A DNA stretch of 64,000 bases from Paenibacillus sp. JNUCC-31 (GTDB lineage Bacteria > Bacillota > Bacilli > Paenibacillales > Paenibacillaceae), in assembly GCF_014844075.1 (NCBI RefSeq), contig NZ_CP062165.1:7254001-7318000 (forward strand), written 5' to 3'. The notes beneath the pieces were generated by a model. That model saw nothing but the letters and a program-made list of their open reading frames with translations. It did no database searches and was not told where the DNA came from. Position numbers and translations under genes: made by a program. Positions 12,155-21,462 of the stretch are shown one piece after another. Position 1 is the stretch's first letter, and every line of letters starts with the position of its first letter.

Positions 12155-13453
12155 ATGGACAATTGGTTCAAACTAAAAGAACGAGGCACGAGCGTTTCAA
12201 CAGAAATCATTGCAGGGATCACGACATTCTTTACGATGGTATACATCGTTATCGTAAATCCAGGAATACTCAGCAGTACGGGGATGAACTTTAACGGCGT
12301 ATTCATTGCTACAGTGCTGGCGAGTATTGTAGCGACTCTGATTATGGGGATATGGTCCAATTATCCGATCGTCTTGGCACCTGGTATGGGCCTGAATGCA
12401 TTCTTTGCCTATAGTGTAGTCTCCGGATATGGCGTATCTTGGCAGGTTGCACTTGGAGCGGTATTTATAGCCGGGCTTTTGTTTATTATTTTATCACTGA
12501 CTTCATTTCGTTACATGCTGCTTGATGCCATACCTGCAAGCTTGAAACATGCCATAACAGCAGGGATTGGACTCTTTATTACAACGGTAGGCTTGCAAAA
12601 TTCCGGGATTATTGCCGATTCAGAATCGAATTTGATAACCCTCGGAAACTTGGCAGAGCCGATGACTTACCTGACCCTTATCGGATTGATTATTACGGTT
12701 GTGCTGATGGCTTATAATGTAAAAGGTTATCTGTTCATCGGAATGGTGATAACAGCGATACTTGCCTGGATTTTGGGTATATTTCAAATGCCTGAATCGA
12801 TTGTATCCATGCCGCAAGGCCTTACGACAACTGCTTTCCACCTCGATCTGGCAGGCGTATTTTCCAATGGCTTGTATACGATTATATTCACTTTCCTGCT
12901 AATTACACTGTTTGATACGACCGGGACGATGCTCGGCGTAGCTGAACAGGCAGGATTGCTGAAGGATGGTAAATTTCCGCGCTCACGTGGCGCGCTACTG
13001 GCGGATGCCGTAGGGACAACCACTGGGGCGTTACTCGGGACGAGCCCAACCTCGGCTTATATCGAGTCCAGCACAGGGGTAGCTGCCGGAGGAAGAACCG
13101 GACTGACGGCAGTAACGGTAAGTGTACTGCTTGCTCTTACTTTGTTCTTCACACCTATCGTAAGTGTGATATCAGGCATCCCGGCGATCACTTCTCCGGC
13201 ACTGATCATTGTGGGGTATTTTATGATTAGCGTAATCAGCAAAATCAATTGGAAGGATCTCGAAGAAGCATTTCCTGCCTTCCTGATTATCATACTCACT
13301 CCGTTAACACACAGCATTGCGACAGGAATCGGTGTAGGGTTTATCTTCTATCCTGTACTCAAGCTGCTCCGCGGAAAAGGCAAGGATGTTCATCCGATAT
13401 TCTACATTTTTGCAGTGTTATTCTTCATTCAGCTTGTATTCCTCGACCACTAA
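12155..13453 (+). CDS. pbuG: NCS2/AzgA-type guanine-hypoxanthine permease
   Basis: 432 residues from the ATG at 12155, with GGAGG about 11 bases upstream; the in-frame TTG at 12137 lies over that site and is unlikely. A proton-coupled purine importer with 12-14 membrane segments. AzgA-type signatures are LAPGMGLNAFFAYSV and LLGTSPTSAYIESSTGVAAG. Substrate preference (hypoxanthine/guanine rather than xanthine or uracil) follows from subfamily resemblance. Single-gene unit with its own attenuator-like leader and a shared downstream terminator. Confidence 0.9.
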   Translation: MDNWFKLKERGTSVSTEIIAGITTFFTMVYIVIVNPGILSSTGMNFNGVFIATVLASIVATLIMGIWSNYPIVLAPGMGLNAFFAYSVVSGYGVSWQVALGAVFIAGLLFIILSLTSFRYMLLDAIPASLKHAITAGIGLFITTVGLQNSGIIADSESNLITLGNLAEPMTYLTLIGLIITVVLMAYNVKGYLFIGMVITAILAWILGIFQMPESIVSMPQGLTTTAFHLDLAGVFSNGLYTIIFTFLLITLFDTTGTMLGVAEQAGLLKDGKFPRSRGALLADAVGTTTGALLGTSPTSAYIESSTGVAAGGRTGLTAVTVSVLLALTLFFTPIVSVISGIPAITSPALIIVGYFMISVISKINWKDLEEAFPAFLIIILTPLTHSIATGIGVGFIFYPVLKLLRGKGKDVHPIFYIFAVLFFIQLVFLDH

Positions 13454-13477
13454 GAACTGTTAAGAAACTGTCTAATC

Positions 13478-13503
13478 AAAGGGGCTTTTGAAAAGCCCCT
13501 TTT
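13478..13503. terminator. Bidirectional terminator
   Basis: AAGGGGCTTTT and AAAAGCCCCTT form a near-perfect stem with T-rich flanks on both strands, between the converging permease and glyoxalase-like genes. Confidence 0.88.
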
Positions 13504-13507
13504 CATA

Positions 13508-13909
13508 TTAGCGTTTCGGCATTTTGCTCTCATCCATGTACAGCAGGTTCCAGCGGTGACCGTCCAGGTCGGCAAATCCAGCTCCGTACATCCAGCCATC
13601 CACTTCACTCGGCTTGCCAAAGATCTTTCCTCCGGCAAACTCCACTTTCTGAATAAAGGCATCTACTCCTTCTCTGCTTTCAGCACCAATGGAAAATATG
13701 ACCTCTGCGCTATGGGAGGTATCTGCGATTTTTGAACCTGTAAATTTCTCAAACGCCGCCTCCGGGAACAGCAGAATCGTTGTTTGGCCTATGACAAGGC
13801 TGGATCTCTCGTTACCGACGCTCACTGCATGGAATCCAATCTCATTGAAAAAGGCGGTTGACCTCTCAACATCTTTGACCGGCAAGTTAATCCAAATTTC
13901 CTGTGACAT
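13508..13909 (-). CDS. VOC (glyoxalase/bleomycin-resistance fold) protein
   Basis: 133 residues; AGGAGG eight bases before the ATG at 13909. Two beta-alpha-beta-beta-beta modules typical of the vicinal oxygen chelate superfamily: N-terminal IWINLPVKDVERSTAFFNEIGF and C-terminal FADLDGHRWNLLYMDESKMP. Similar to YaaQ/PhnB-like stand-alone proteins whose substrates are unknown. The neighbours give no hint of function. Confidence 0.85.
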   Translation of the reverse strand: MSQEIWINLPVKDVERSTAFFNEIGFHAVSVGNERSSLVIGQTTILLFPEAAFEKFTGSKIADTSHSAEVIFSIGAESREGVDAFIQKVEFAGGKIFGKPSEVDGWMYGAGFADLDGHRWNLLYMDESKMPKR

Positions 13910-14124
13910 GGCTGTAGCCTCCTGGAATATATTTTTTACTAATTTTACTATACTCTAATTCTCGCAGAGGAAGCGAAATCTTTTAAAAGAAACTGCAAGG
14001 AAGACATATTTACACCAATGAACCAAACCTTTGACACTTGTCTATGGAAACATTTATTATAACTTTAGTATTTTTTGTTTCTATCAGGTAGTAAATTCCA
14101 TTAGAAAGTAGGTAGATATTACAT

Positions 14125-14844
14125 ATGATTCCATTAGTATATGACCAGATTAACCACTGGGGAAGAGACGATGAATTTTTCTTAGCACTGCTAAAGAAAT
14201 TAAATGTAGAGTATATAGCGGACCTAGGCTGTGGAACAGGGAGGTGGACTACTCATCTTGCCCAAAACGGTTACATCATCACGGCTATAGACCCTAATGA
14301 AGAAGCGATTGATGTGGCAAAAAGTAAAGATCATCCAGGCAATGTAAATTGGATTGTAGGTGATAGTACAGATTTACCAATCAATACGTATGACGCGGTG
14401 ATCATGACAGCCAATGTTGCACAGGTGTTTCTTACAGATGATAGTTGGGAGCAAGTCATTTCAGATGTCATTCAATCCCTAAAAGTTGGAGGTCACTTTA
14501 TTTTTGATACAAGAAACCCTTTAGCAAAAGTATGGAAAGAGTGGGAGAGGGACAAGACTCCTGACTTAGCAAAAGACAGACTTAGTGGAGATTCTCTAGA
14601 AATCTATACAGAATATGAAGGATTTGAGGGAGATGTTTACACTTTCTATGAAATTATAAAAAATACAAAGACAGACGAAGTCCTGATTCATGAAAAAATG
14701 CAGCTAAGGTTTCGAACTCAAGAAGAATATGATGAGTCGTTAAAACAAATCGGATTTACGCAAATTGAAACGTATGGTGATTGGGAATTTAAGCAAGCGA
14801 ATTCTTCTGAAAATAAATCGTTTATTTATCATTGTGTGAAATAG
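14125..14844 (+). CDS. Class I SAM-dependent methyltransferase
   Basis: 239 residues. Motif I is ADLGCGTGRWTTHLA, followed by ITAIDPNEEAIDVA and GDSTDLPINTYDAVIM (motifs II and III), the usual methyltransferase-11/25 fold; the C-terminal half carries a small cap domain. Only a weak AGTAGG lies upstream. The gene is visibly richer in A and T than the purine permease and amidohydrolase around it, which could mean recent acquisition. No partner gene; substrate unknown. Confidence 0.85.
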   Translation: MIPLVYDQINHWGRDDEFFLALLKKLNVEYIADLGCGTGRWTTHLAQNGYIITAIDPNEEAIDVAKSKDHPGNVNWIVGDSTDLPINTYDAVIMTANVAQVFLTDDSWEQVISDVIQSLKVGGHFIFDTRNPLAKVWKEWERDKTPDLAKDRLSGDSLEIYTEYEGFEGDVYTFYEIIKNTKTDEVLIHEKMQLRFRTQEEYDESLKQIGFTQIETYGDWEFKQANSSENKSFIYHCVK

Positions 14845-14896
14845 AGCAGCATGAGGCTCCACTCGAACCTTAACGAGGCTAATCATGGGTGGGATT

Positions 14897-14935
14897 GCAC
14901 TTCTACTATTTTAGTAGGAATGCTCCATTATTTTT
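14897..14935 (+). terminator. Terminator after the methyltransferase
   Basis: GCACTTCTACTA (14897-14908) pairs with TAGTAGGAATGC (14912-14923) with one mismatch, followed after CCATTA by T5. Confidence 0.7.
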
Positions 14936-15005
14936 ATGTTCACGTCCAAGCAAACGAGTTACCTATGAATATATTATATTATCTTCGTGATAAGGAGGTA
15001 ACACT

Positions 15006-15428
15006 ATGACAACGTTTTTGGATGCGAGAACATCGCAAAATGCAAGTTTGGCAAACTCGATCGCTATACCCATCCTGGTAATTAACACACCACAATTGTT
15101 TGGTCAGATTGGTTTGCAAACAGCAGGGGCTGGAGCTAACCCTAGAGTGCAATTAAAAGGAACCGTTTCTGTATCATTACCGCTGGCTCTTGTTGGAATC
15201 ACAATTACAATTGTACGCGGTACAGTGGCAACAGATCCGGTGATCTATTCGGCGACGTCCACATTTAGTTTGAGCGTGCTTGCACCTCAAGTGATTACGT
15301 TCTCGGCAGATGATTTTAATCCACCAATTACTCCTCAATTGACGTATACTGCTTTTATCAGTTCTAACTTGCTTGGTACAATCCGTGTAGGACCTGAGAA
15401 CTTCGATGGATTTGTTGTATCGGACTAA
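15006..15428 (+). CDS. Beta-rich secreted/surface-type protein, possibly spore-surface (BxpB/ExsF-like)
   Basis: 140 residues; ATG after AAGGAGG. Not firmly recognised. The composition is rich in Val, Ile, Thr and Ser, with alternating hydrophobic strands and Pro/Asn turns (VSVSLPLALVGITITIVRG, TAFISSNLLGTIRVG), no charged core, no cysteine, no signal peptide and no lipobox. This looks like a compact jelly-roll such as those of exosporium proteins of the BxpB/ExsF type or the C-terminal domain of collagen-like spore proteins. That is a resemblance in pattern, not a match I can prove. It is a single-gene unit with its own terminator. Confidence 0.6.
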   Translation: MTTFLDARTSQNASLANSIAIPILVINTPQLFGQIGLQTAGAGANPRVQLKGTVSVSLPLALVGITITIVRGTVATDPVIYSATSTFSLSVLAPQVITFSADDFNPPITPQLTYTAFISSNLLGTIRVGPENFDGFVVSD

Positions 15429-15474
15429 TCAAAGGGTCTGAAATTATAGATATAAGAAGATATTCAACTTTATT

Positions 15475-15502
15475 ATACCAGTTTTTATACTGGTATTTTT
15501 TT
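15475..15502 (+). terminator. Terminator
   Basis: ATACCAGT (15475-15482) and ACTGGTAT (15489-15496), then T6. It closes the surface-protein gene unit. Confidence 0.85.
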
Positions 15503-15574
15503 GTCATTCCGTTCAGTTTGGCTGCAACGAATGCTTCCAAGGAAACTATTGAAATTCTATTAAAATGAAATCAT

Positions 15575-15607
15575 GAAGGCAGTCGATCAATGTGATCGCC
15601 TGCCTTC
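15575..15607. terminator. Hairpin downstream of the amidohydrolase
   Basis: GAAGGCAGTCGATCA (15575-15589) and TGATCGCCTGCCTTC (15593-15607) pair except for one T-C position. Flanking T-rich sequence is weak on both strands; it most likely ends the leftward amidohydrolase message. Confidence 0.6.
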
Positions 15608-15642
15608 TTATTCGAATTCATTGTACAGGGAAGTCGAATCGA

Positions 15643-16953
15643 TTAACCCAGTTGCTGCACCCCATTGAACCACACTGATTGTATCGACAAGGTATCTGAA
15701 ATATGAGTGGTTGGATCGCCGTCTACAAGAATAAGATCAGCGCGTGCACCTTCAATAATACGACCGCGGTCATGAAGACCAAAGCAACGAGCCGGTTTGG
15801 CAGTAGCCGACTGAAGAGCTTCGATCGGAGTGAACCCGGCCTTCACCAGCAGCTGCATTTCGTGGTGGACACTGGCACCATGAGCAAGGCCGCCAAGATT
15901 CGGAACGGGAACCGGCGCAACATCCGTCCCTACCAGAATATCAACTCCGGCACGGTGCAGATCCATCACATTCTGAAAGCTGTTCTCCATATTACCTTGC
16001 GGAAACGTATTGAAGCTTGAGTTCAAAATATCGATCCAGTCTGGACTTAATTTGGAATGAACACGTGGATCTTTCGCCAATTCCGATGCCGGATTTCCAA
16101 TAATCGATGAATTCAACACCAAGCACGGTATAACAAAAGCGCCTGAACTCACTATGGACTTCACTAAGTCGGATGTGTACTCGGGTCTGTCGATAAACAA
16201 ATGACCTAAACCGTCGACTCCAAAATCGATAGCTTCTTGCGATGAAAGAGCTGTCAAGACGTGGGCAATGACCAGCTTATCCAACTTGTGGGCTTCTTTC
16301 ACGGCAGTTTTTAAAATCTCGTCACTTAGCACAGGCAGGCCAGGTGCCCCCATGACCGTTCCTTCTTCAATCATGACCTTAATATAGTCGGCTCCATTAT
16401 CCACCTGGGTATGCACATGCTTAATCGCTTCGTCCACTGTTGTCACTTGCGGTATTTCTTCGTGATCGTGAGCGTATGCGGCCAACATTGCTTCCCGATC
16501 TTCCTCGGATAACTTCTCTAGCTCCTTCAATACGAATTCCGGTATTTCATCTCCATCGGGCAGTAACTCATCTGGGTGTCCACCCGGAGCGCTGATCGCT
16601 GTGCCGGCAGAACGGACATCAGCGACGTCATTTACATTTTTCAACTGAATCTCGCGACCTCTTTGAGTAAAATCGCCGTTCATTTCGAGTTCGGTTGTAA
16701 CGCCGAATTTTAAGGCATCTCGTAATCCTCCGATCGAGGTGTGAACATGTGCATCAATCAGACCAGGCAGTAGAGTCGCATCTTCTCCATCGATAATCGT
16801 TGCATCTTCCGGAAGGTCTCCGCCCACTGAAATAATGGAATCCCCTTTAATGACAATATGTCTGGGAGCAATAATTTGATCTCCATCAAAAATACGTACA
16901 TTTGTAATCGCCGTAACTTGTTCTAACGCATGATTTTGAATGACCTTCTCCAT
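15643..16953 (-). CDS. Metal-dependent amidohydrolase (prolidase/imidazolonepropionase-type)
   Basis: 436 residues from the ATG at 16953, chosen for GGAGG seven bases upstream; codons before it lie in the promoter region. Amidohydrolase superfamily: LPGLIDAHVHTS gives the HxH metal pair, HVLTAL a third histidine, and GTDVAPVPVPNLG the catalytic Asp. The KVMIEEG segment lies where the carboxylated lysine is usually found. The closest resemblance is to cytosolic dipeptidase/imidazolonepropionase-like enzymes; the substrate cannot be told. Divergent from a MarR-type regulator, with an operator inside its promoter, so it is probably induced by a small aromatic or amide ligand. Confidence 0.88.
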   Translation of the reverse strand: MEKVIQNHALEQVTAITNVRIFDGDQIIAPRHIVIKGDSIISVGGDLPEDATIIDGEDATLLPGLIDAHVHTSIGGLRDALKFGVTTELEMNGDFTQRGREIQLKNVNDVADVRSAGTAISAPGGHPDELLPDGDEIPEFVLKELEKLSEEDREAMLAAYAHDHEEIPQVTTVDEAIKHVHTQVDNGADYIKVMIEEGTVMGAPGLPVLSDEILKTAVKEAHKLDKLVIAHVLTALSSQEAIDFGVDGLGHLFIDRPEYTSDLVKSIVSSGAFVIPCLVLNSSIIGNPASELAKDPRVHSKLSPDWIDILNSSFNTFPQGNMENSFQNVMDLHRAGVDILVGTDVAPVPVPNLGGLAHGASVHHEMQLLVKAGFTPIEALQSATAKPARCFGLHDRGRIIEGARADLILVDGDPTTHISDTLSIQSVWFNGVQQLG

Positions 16954-16990
16954 GTGAATTCCTCCAAGTGTTTGTTGTTTAACAATTAGA

Positions 16991-17090
16991 ATGTTAACTG
17001 TTAGATTTCTAACTGTCAACAAACTAATTTTTATTTGACAAGCATGTAGGATCACCGTATAGTTAGTTTACTTACAATTAGATTTCTAAC
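16991..17090. promoter_or_regulatory. Divergent promoters with two MarR-type operators
   Basis: Rightward promoter of the marR-type gene: TTGACA (17035-17040), 17-base spacer, TATAGT (17058-17063). Leftward promoter of the amidohydrolase gene: TTGACA (reverse complement at 17014-17019), 17-base spacer, TAACAT (reverse complement at 16991-16996). Operator 1, GTTAGATTTCTAAC (17000-17013), fills the leftward spacer and extends to a longer imperfect palindrome (16993-17020). Operator 2, ATTAGATTTCTAAC (17077-17090), lies just past the rightward start point. The regulator would thus block both genes. Confidence 0.85.
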
Positions 17091-17109
17091 AATGACAGGG
17101 AGGTCAATC

Positions 17110-17538
17110 ATGAAGTCCCCAAAGGATACACTTTATCTGGATTTGTTTCAGATTATTGGTCTCAAGTTAAAGAAGAGAGCAGACGAGAGTATAAAGGAGC
17201 TCGGGTTAAACGCTCAACAAGGGAAAGTGATCGACTATATTTATCAGAACCAAGATAATCATATTATTCAAAAGGACCTTGCAGATCGGTTTCATCTACG
17301 TGGGGCCAGTATCACTAGCATGCTTCAAGGTCTAGAGCAAAAAGGATTCATCGAGCGCAAAATTCCTACCGATAATGAACGGCAAAAAAATATATATGTA
17401 TTGCCAAAAGCGATTGAACTGATTGAAGACTTTCAAGAATCATTCCAAAAGGTGGAGGAAGAAATCGTTCAAGTCCTTACCGACGAGGAGAAGCAAGTTT
17501 TAAAGAAATTGTTGATCAAAATCAATGAGCGCATATGA
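17110..17538 (+). CDS. MarR-family repressor
   Basis: 142 residues from the ATG at 17110 (GGGAGG six bases upstream; the ATG at 17092 overlaps operator 2). Winged helix in the middle: LNAQQGKVIDYIY, then HIIQKDLADRFHLRGASITSMLQGLEQKGFIER as helix-turn-helix and IPTDNERQKNIYVLP as the wing, with dimerisation helices at both ends. The two operators in the shared region indicate control of itself and of the divergent amidohydrolase gene. Confidence 0.92.
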   Translation: MKSPKDTLYLDLFQIIGLKLKKRADESIKELGLNAQQGKVIDYIYQNQDNHIIQKDLADRFHLRGASITSMLQGLEQKGFIERKIPTDNERQKNIYVLPKAIELIEDFQESFQKVEEEIVQVLTDEEKQVLKKLLIKINERI

Positions 17539-18756
<1,218 letters not shown>

Positions 18757-18809
18757 GCGACAGACTCAAACGAAGCATTTGCAGACCGAGCAGCAGTTAG
18801 AATGTTACA

Positions 18810-18848
18810 AACCAGCCTACTATGTATTTTTAATAGGGGCTGGTTTTT
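18810..18848 (+). terminator. Terminator of gdh
   Basis: AACCAGCC (18810-18817) pairs with GGCTGGTT (18838-18845), followed by T-rich sequence. The 150 bases between it and the tetR-type stop contain a short open stretch (18854-18985) that I cannot identify. Confidence 0.75.
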
Positions 18849-19002
18849 GTTACTTGATGAAGGGAAGAAACTACATAAACAAAAAAATGAATCGCATGAC
18901 CATTTTGATAAACATTGGCTTGATGCAATTCATGATGAAGTTTGTAGGAAAGGGGAAGGATTTGAGGAGAAGCAAGTTGTCCCTTAAAATGTATCCCAGG
19001 TG

Positions 19003-19593
19003 CTATCCGAGGAGTTCTTTGGCTCCGTTCATCATTAAGGGCATTGTCTGTTTAACGAATGCTTCCGCACTTAATTGACACCCTTCATTGTTCCAAACGT
19101 AAGCGGCCCCATACATCCCCCAACTTAACATGATAGAAGATGTATTTATTAATAAGTACGCGTTTGGACTTGATAGCATCTTGTCTTTATCTATAAAGGA
19201 TAGGAGAATCGATTGGATTTTTTCCTTTATTTGAATTTCGAATACAGATCCAAGCGATGTATACCTTCTTTTGCACATTGTGCTTAAACCCTCGTGAAAA
19301 TCGCATACACCCAGAAAAACACTCTGAATAGTTTCTTCATTTAATACTTCGTGACCGTTTATTCTGCGATTTATGATTGTCATGAATGATTCCATTAATT
19401 TTGCTTCCAGAATCTCAAATTTATCGACAAAGTGCGCATAAAAGGTCGCTCTGTTAACCGTTGCACGCTCTGCAATATCCCTAACGGTTATCGATTCAAA
19501 ATCTTTTTCTTGAGTTAATGAAGCAAAGGCGTCCTGAAGGAGTCGCCGTGTACGTTTCACACGAGGATCAGCATCATTTTTTTTAATTGTCAT
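19003..19593 (-). CDS. TetR/AcrR-family regulator
   Basis: 196 residues from the ATG at 19593 after GGGGGG; the frame continues upstream through the operator region, so the longer version is not used. The N-terminal TetR helix-turn-helix is RRLLQDAFASLTQEKDFESITVRDIAERATVNRATFYAHF, read as two helices around residues 15-60; the C-terminal part is the variable ligand domain. Divergent from the nitroreductase gene across a region with an ACAACA/TGTTGT palindrome. It probably represses itself and the nitroreductase. Confidence 0.9.
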   Translation of the reverse strand: MTIKKNDADPRVKRTRRLLQDAFASLTQEKDFESITVRDIAERATVNRATFYAHFVDKFEILEAKLMESFMTIINRRINGHEVLNEETIQSVFLGVCDFHEGLSTMCKRRYTSLGSVFEIQIKEKIQSILLSFIDKDKMLSSPNAYLLINTSSIMLSWGMYGAAYVWNNEGCQLSAEAFVKQTMPLMMNGAKELLG

Positions 19594-19703
19594 CGTTAAG
19601 ATCCCCCCTAATAAAACGACATTATAGAAGTTGTGTTGTCTATCCAACGGTTTATGTTTATTGATGATTGCGTACCATTCGGTCGGTATTATACCATATA
19701 AAT

Positions 19704-19717
19704 ACAACAAGTGTTGT
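19704..19717. promoter_or_regulatory. Candidate TetR-type operator
   Basis: ACAACAAGTGTTGT: two ACAACA half sites in inverted orientation around AG, in the tetR/nitroreductase divergent region. Partial copies of the half site (TTGTGTTGT, TATGTTGTATT) lie on both sides. Confidence 0.6.
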
Positions 19718-19779
19718 TCAATTTATGTTGTATTGAAAGAAAATAAAGAATGCTGCTTTTCAAAAGGGAGGAAAGAAAC

Positions 19780-20442
19780 ATGTCGGTTTCACAACCATCT
19801 GTAACAATGGGGCATCAACTTTTTTTTGATGTTATTGGAGAACGCCGTTCGGTTCGTAGTTATAATGCCGAAGCCAAGATTTCGCGGGAGGAATTGACCG
19901 ACATCTTGCGACAAGCCACGTTGGCTCCTTCAGCCGCTAATCTGCAGCCATGGCGTTTTCTCGTTATCGATTCGCCGGAGCTGAAGCAGAAGCTGCTTCC
20001 AATCGCATTCAATCAACAGCAAGTCGTCGAGGCTTCGGCAGTCATTGCGGTACTCGGAGATTTGGAGTGTTATACATTGGCCGAGAAAATCTATGGAATG
20101 GCTGTCGAAGCGGGTTACATGCCTGCAGAAACAGCTAAATCGTTCGTGGAACGCTATACTGGGATGTATTCGAGCATGCCACCCGAGGCTATCCACGAAA
20201 AAGTGTATACCGACGGGGGGCTAGTATCGATGCAGCTCATGCTTGTCGCCCGTGCTAAAGGCTACGACACGGTATCGATGGGCGGCTATGACAAACAAAA
20301 GTTCAAGGAAGCTTTCCGCATATCAGAACGCTATATTCCGATTATGTTAATCGCCATTGGCAAGGCTGCGAAGCCCGGACATCCGACGGTGAGGTTGGCA
20401 GTTGATGATGTAGCTTTCTTTAACGAAATGCCTAACGAATAA
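19780..20442 (+). CDS. Nitroreductase-family FMN oxidoreductase
   Basis: 220 residues from the ATG at 19780 after GGGAGG. Family signature at the N-terminus: ERRSVRSYNAEAKISREEL, then LAPSAANLQPWRFLVI, the FMN-phosphate and ring contacts. The C-terminal half has the expected MQLMLVARAKGYDTVSMGGYD and IPIMLIAIGKAAKPGHP. Enzymes of this family reduce quinones, nitro compounds or flavins with NAD(P)H. The divergent TetR-type gene suggests induction by such a compound. Confidence 0.92.
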   Translation: MSVSQPSVTMGHQLFFDVIGERRSVRSYNAEAKISREELTDILRQATLAPSAANLQPWRFLVIDSPELKQKLLPIAFNQQQVVEASAVIAVLGDLECYTLAEKIYGMAVEAGYMPAETAKSFVERYTGMYSSMPPEAIHEKVYTDGGLVSMQLMLVARAKGYDTVSMGGYDKQKFKEAFRISERYIPIMLIAIGKAAKPGHPTVRLAVDDVAFFNEMPNE

Positions 20443-20447
20443 CAAAA

Positions 20448-20503
20448 TGTAAAAGACCCTGGCGCCCGCATAAACAACGGCAAACTATGGTCTTTTACAG
20501 GTT
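20448..20503 (+). repeat. Hairpin carrying a 37-bp repeat (copy 1)
   Basis: TGTAAAAGACC (20448-20458) is the exact reverse complement of GGTCTTTTACA (20489-20499), a perfect 11-bp stem around a 30-base loop, just behind the nitroreductase stop. The segment 20467-20503 recurs with about six differences at 63116-63153; ACAACGGC and GGTCTTTTACA are exact in both. Three bases after it the yfiT-like gene remnant begins, so this looks like the edge of a small mobile or repeated element. It may also work as a terminator. Confidence 0.6.
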
Positions 20504-20505
20504 AA

Positions 20506-20742
20506 GCCCTCACGGAGGATACTCCCACATCTACGTTATACAGGGAGGACTTGTGGGCAGAATGGTTTGACTATAAAAATGAACCAATCGATACTTCATT
20601 GATACTAATGGAAACACTTCACAATCACTTTATCACGTTACTTCGTTCATTAAGCACAATTGAATCCTCAAAACAATTTCTAAGTCCTACTCATGGAATC
20701 ATGAGCTTAGATGTTGCAAAAATCAACTTAAAAATCGAATGA
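20506..20742 (+). pseudogene. Internal fragment of a YfiT/DinB-fold putative metal hydrolase gene
   Basis: Reading from 20506: ALTEDTPTSTLYREDLWAEW, then DYKNEPIDTSLILMETLHNHFITLLRSL and a SPTHGIMSLD segment, ending at a TGA at 20740-20742. This fits the middle of Bacillus YfiT-type proteins (ALTEETPT, PLDSSL.LL..IHNR...LLRSL, SGE..L). Both ends are missing: a TAA stands directly before ALTED, and the conserved YAWHGKHH.AHI metal-binding end is replaced by KINLKIE and a stop. The break at the 5' side coincides with the end of the 37-bp repeat, so an insertion or deletion there removed the rest. Confidence 0.75.
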
Positions 20743-20878
20743 GTGGGTTGTCTAGTTAACAAAAGGGGCAGGCGTATGAGGAACTTCTTCGTTATGGCTC
20801 CCTTTATAAAGTATACTCATGCTGGCAATGGACAACGCTTAAGGTAAAATACGATATTACGCGGGAGGTCTTCGAGCC

Positions 20879-21097
20879 TTGAAGTTTGAATTAGGACGTT
20901 GCTTACTGAATGAACGATTGATGGAGTCCGGAAAGTCAGCGGAATGGCTGGCTAAAGACTTGCTTTTTAAACCGGAACGAGTCTACGACTTTATCGAAAA
21001 CAAAAGAGTGATGCCACTCAAAATTGCCATATCGATCGCCGATTCTATCGGTTGTGATGTTCGTGCCTTGTATGAATTAATTCCGAACGATAACTAA
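20879..21097 (+). CDS. Small XRE-type helix-turn-helix protein
   Basis: 72 residues from a TTG start; GGGAGG lies 10 bases upstream and no ATG in frame would keep the first helix. Sequence pattern of a minimal Cro/C1-type fold: LLNERLMESGKSAEWLAKDL, then PERVYDFIENKRVMPLKIAISIADSIGCDVRALYEL. The last part is the usual helix 4-5 of XRE proteins. No ligand domain. It could act as a small repressor; target unknown. Confidence 0.75.
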   Translation: MKFELGRCLLNERLMESGKSAEWLAKDLLFKPERVYDFIENKRVMPLKIAISIADSIGCDVRALYELIPNDN

Positions 21098-21123
21098 ATT
21101 ACATCAAGGAGGCAGCCTGCCAA

Positions 21124-21256
21124 GTGAACTGCACCCCATTTGTTAGACAAAAGAATGGAGGTGCAGTTTATGAATCAGGCTGCTCTTTTATTGGGGACGC
21201 GACGGATCGACCTGCGAGCAATATTGGGGAAATGGGTTCGTTCAACATACACTTGA
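21124..21256 (+). mobile_element. Probable remnant of an IS end
   Basis: The motif AACTGCACCCCATTTGTTAG followed by ACAAAAGAATGGAGGTGCAGTT is of the type seen at the left end of IS3-family elements. AACTGCACC (21127-21135) and GGTGCAGTT (21160-21168) are inverted. A short frame starting at the ATG at 21170 stops after 28 codons and does not resemble a transposase. No other end or transposase is found nearby, so this is a relic at best. Confidence 0.35.
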
Positions 21257-21322
21257 GCATAGAACTATACATATACTAGCAAACTCTCCCGTGATAACTT
21301 TTCACAGGAATTTATTCTTTGC

Positions 21323-21366
21323 ATGACAGTTGTCATATTGACTATAGAAGGTGATCGGATTAATAT
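21323..21366 (+). promoter_or_regulatory. Strong promoter with 14-bp palindrome
   Basis: TTGACT (21338-21343), 17-base spacer, TAATAT (21361-21366). Directly upstream lies the perfect palindrome ATGACAGTTGTCAT (21323-21336, two-base centre), a likely regulator site touching the -35 box. It would drive the small frame at 21463 and the GNAT gene. Confidence 0.7.
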
Positions 21367-21462
21367 TTAATTAAATGATAGTTAAAGCTATCAAATTGTA
21401 TAAAAAAGTATCAACCCAATGAACTTAATGAGCAAAATACATTGTCGTGAAGGAGGACAAAC

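Noticed and set aside
18854..18985. Short open stretch reading LDEGKKLHKQKNESHDHFDK
   Set aside because: Looks protein-like but has no start signal and no family I recognise; it lies behind the gdh terminator. Could be a gene remnant.
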